Below, in pieces: positions 26,605-27,189 of a DNA stretch of 27,189 bases. The DNA comes from Corallochytrium limacisporum (lineage: Eukaryota; Opisthokonta). The notes beneath the pieces were generated by a model. The model saw only the letters and a list, made by a program, of their open reading frames with translations. It did no database searches and was not told the DNA's origin. A program made the position numbers and the translations under genes. The number at the start of each line of letters is the position of its first letter. The first letter of the stretch is position 1. Location of the stretch: the NCBI GenBank assembly GCA_002811645.1, contig PDIP01000030.1, positions 409,043 through 436,231 of the forward strand, read 5' to 3'.

Positions 26605-27189
26605 GTGTGAGTCTGCTCGCCTGCTCGCTATCTCTCACAAAAGGGCACCGGGAGCGTTCTCTCTTTTCGATCACTCTTCTCATCCATTTCTCCGCCAGTC
26701 TCATTATTCGCCCGTGGCCGGCGGTGATTTTGCCGAAGCTCGCGTTTTCCCGTTGTCTTTGTTTGTTGTGGACTGTGGTCTGGAGACCCAATGGCACCAT
26801 ACACGCAAGATCTCACTACCTCCCCCGTGTGTGCGCTGCATGTTTAAAATCTTTTAATACCACTTGCGTTCCTTTGTGGTTGTCGGCCTCTCTGCTGCTC
26901 CTCCCTCCCCCACGCGGCCCGGCCGTAACGGTTGCGATGCTTCAGTCCAGGGTGGTTCGCTGTGTATTTGTTTTTTTTTTGGATTCCACAACAACGAAAC
27001 CAAAAGACTACGAAGGGTCAAGCAGCCAAGCGCCCCGATTGGGTCCCAGGGGCGCTCTACGGATCGGTCGCGCAAATCCACGGAACATTCCTAGAAAATC
27101 GGGGAGGGGAGGGGGGGTTAAGAGAGCGTTAAAATTGCTGCGGAGGGGACGGGCCTCACGGGGTTCTCGCGCCAGAAGGAGAGGGGGGG

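Larger units (their letters stand above)
24399..27189. other. 2.8-kb gene-free region with repeats
   Basis: I see no gene I can support. Open frames up to about 120 codons exist on both strands but are low in complexity or overlap repeats. The region holds a G-run joined to alternating CG (24598-24617), a short TG run near 25859-25870, a CT-rich stretch (26151-26178), the minisatellite at 26531-26604, and G-rich sequence at the right edge. Strong matches to the eukaryotic splice donor occur at 24538, 25736 and 26194 (the last is AG followed by GTAAGT), so untranslated exons of a gene further right are possible. The right end repeats the style of the left end of the window. Confidence 0.5.

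Overview
This window is nuclear DNA from a eukaryote. The gene set is eukaryotic: a sorting nexin, SFT2, ARMH3, an ORC6-like subunit, an OGFOD1/Tpa1 oxygenase and a DEP domain. Every intact gene I can identify is a single uninterrupted reading frame, so the organism is intron-poor. The gaps between genes carry long G-runs and C-runs. A unicellular protist, alga or early-branching opisthokont would fit, but I cannot place it more exactly from sequence alone. There are nine well-supported intact genes and one clear decayed gene. I found no tRNA, rRNA, CRISPR array or recognisable transposon.

Layout. 1-787 is a G-rich upstream region. 788-2086 (+) encodes a conserved-looking protein of unknown function. 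2423-2908 (-) is SNX3/Grd19, tail-to-tail with it. 2909-4944 is gene-free low-complexity DNA. 4945-7598 (+) is the wreck of a gene of about 880 codons, broken by several frame changes and at least two stops. 7664-8197 (-) is SFT2 and 9048-10223 (+) is a mitochondrial-type cation diffusion facilitator; these two diverge from one control region. 10384-11571 (-) is a secreted, cysteine-rich, single-pass membrane protein. 12267-13337 (-) is an ORC6-like replication protein, and 14091-16700 (+) is ARMH3; these two also diverge from a shared gap. Then follow, all on +, OGFOD1/Tpa1 (17507-19297), a DEP domain fused to a mercuric-reductase-like flavoprotein (19988-21928) and a coiled-coil protein (22728-24398). 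24399-27189 holds repeats and low-complexity DNA with no gene I can support.

Functionally this is mostly housekeeping. SNX3, SFT2 and ARMH3 all serve endosome-Golgi traffic; ORC6 serves replication, OGFOD1 ribosomal protein hydroxylation and the CDF protein mitochondrial metal transport. There is no sign of an operon or a dedicated pathway cluster.

The most unusual items are the DEP-flavoprotein fusion, the cysteine-rich surface protein with its own conserved core, the decayed unknown gene, and a pattern in the gaps: every gap that must contain a promoter of an intact gene carries a G-run/C-run element, often able to form a hairpin, while the two gaps between convergent intact genes carry none.
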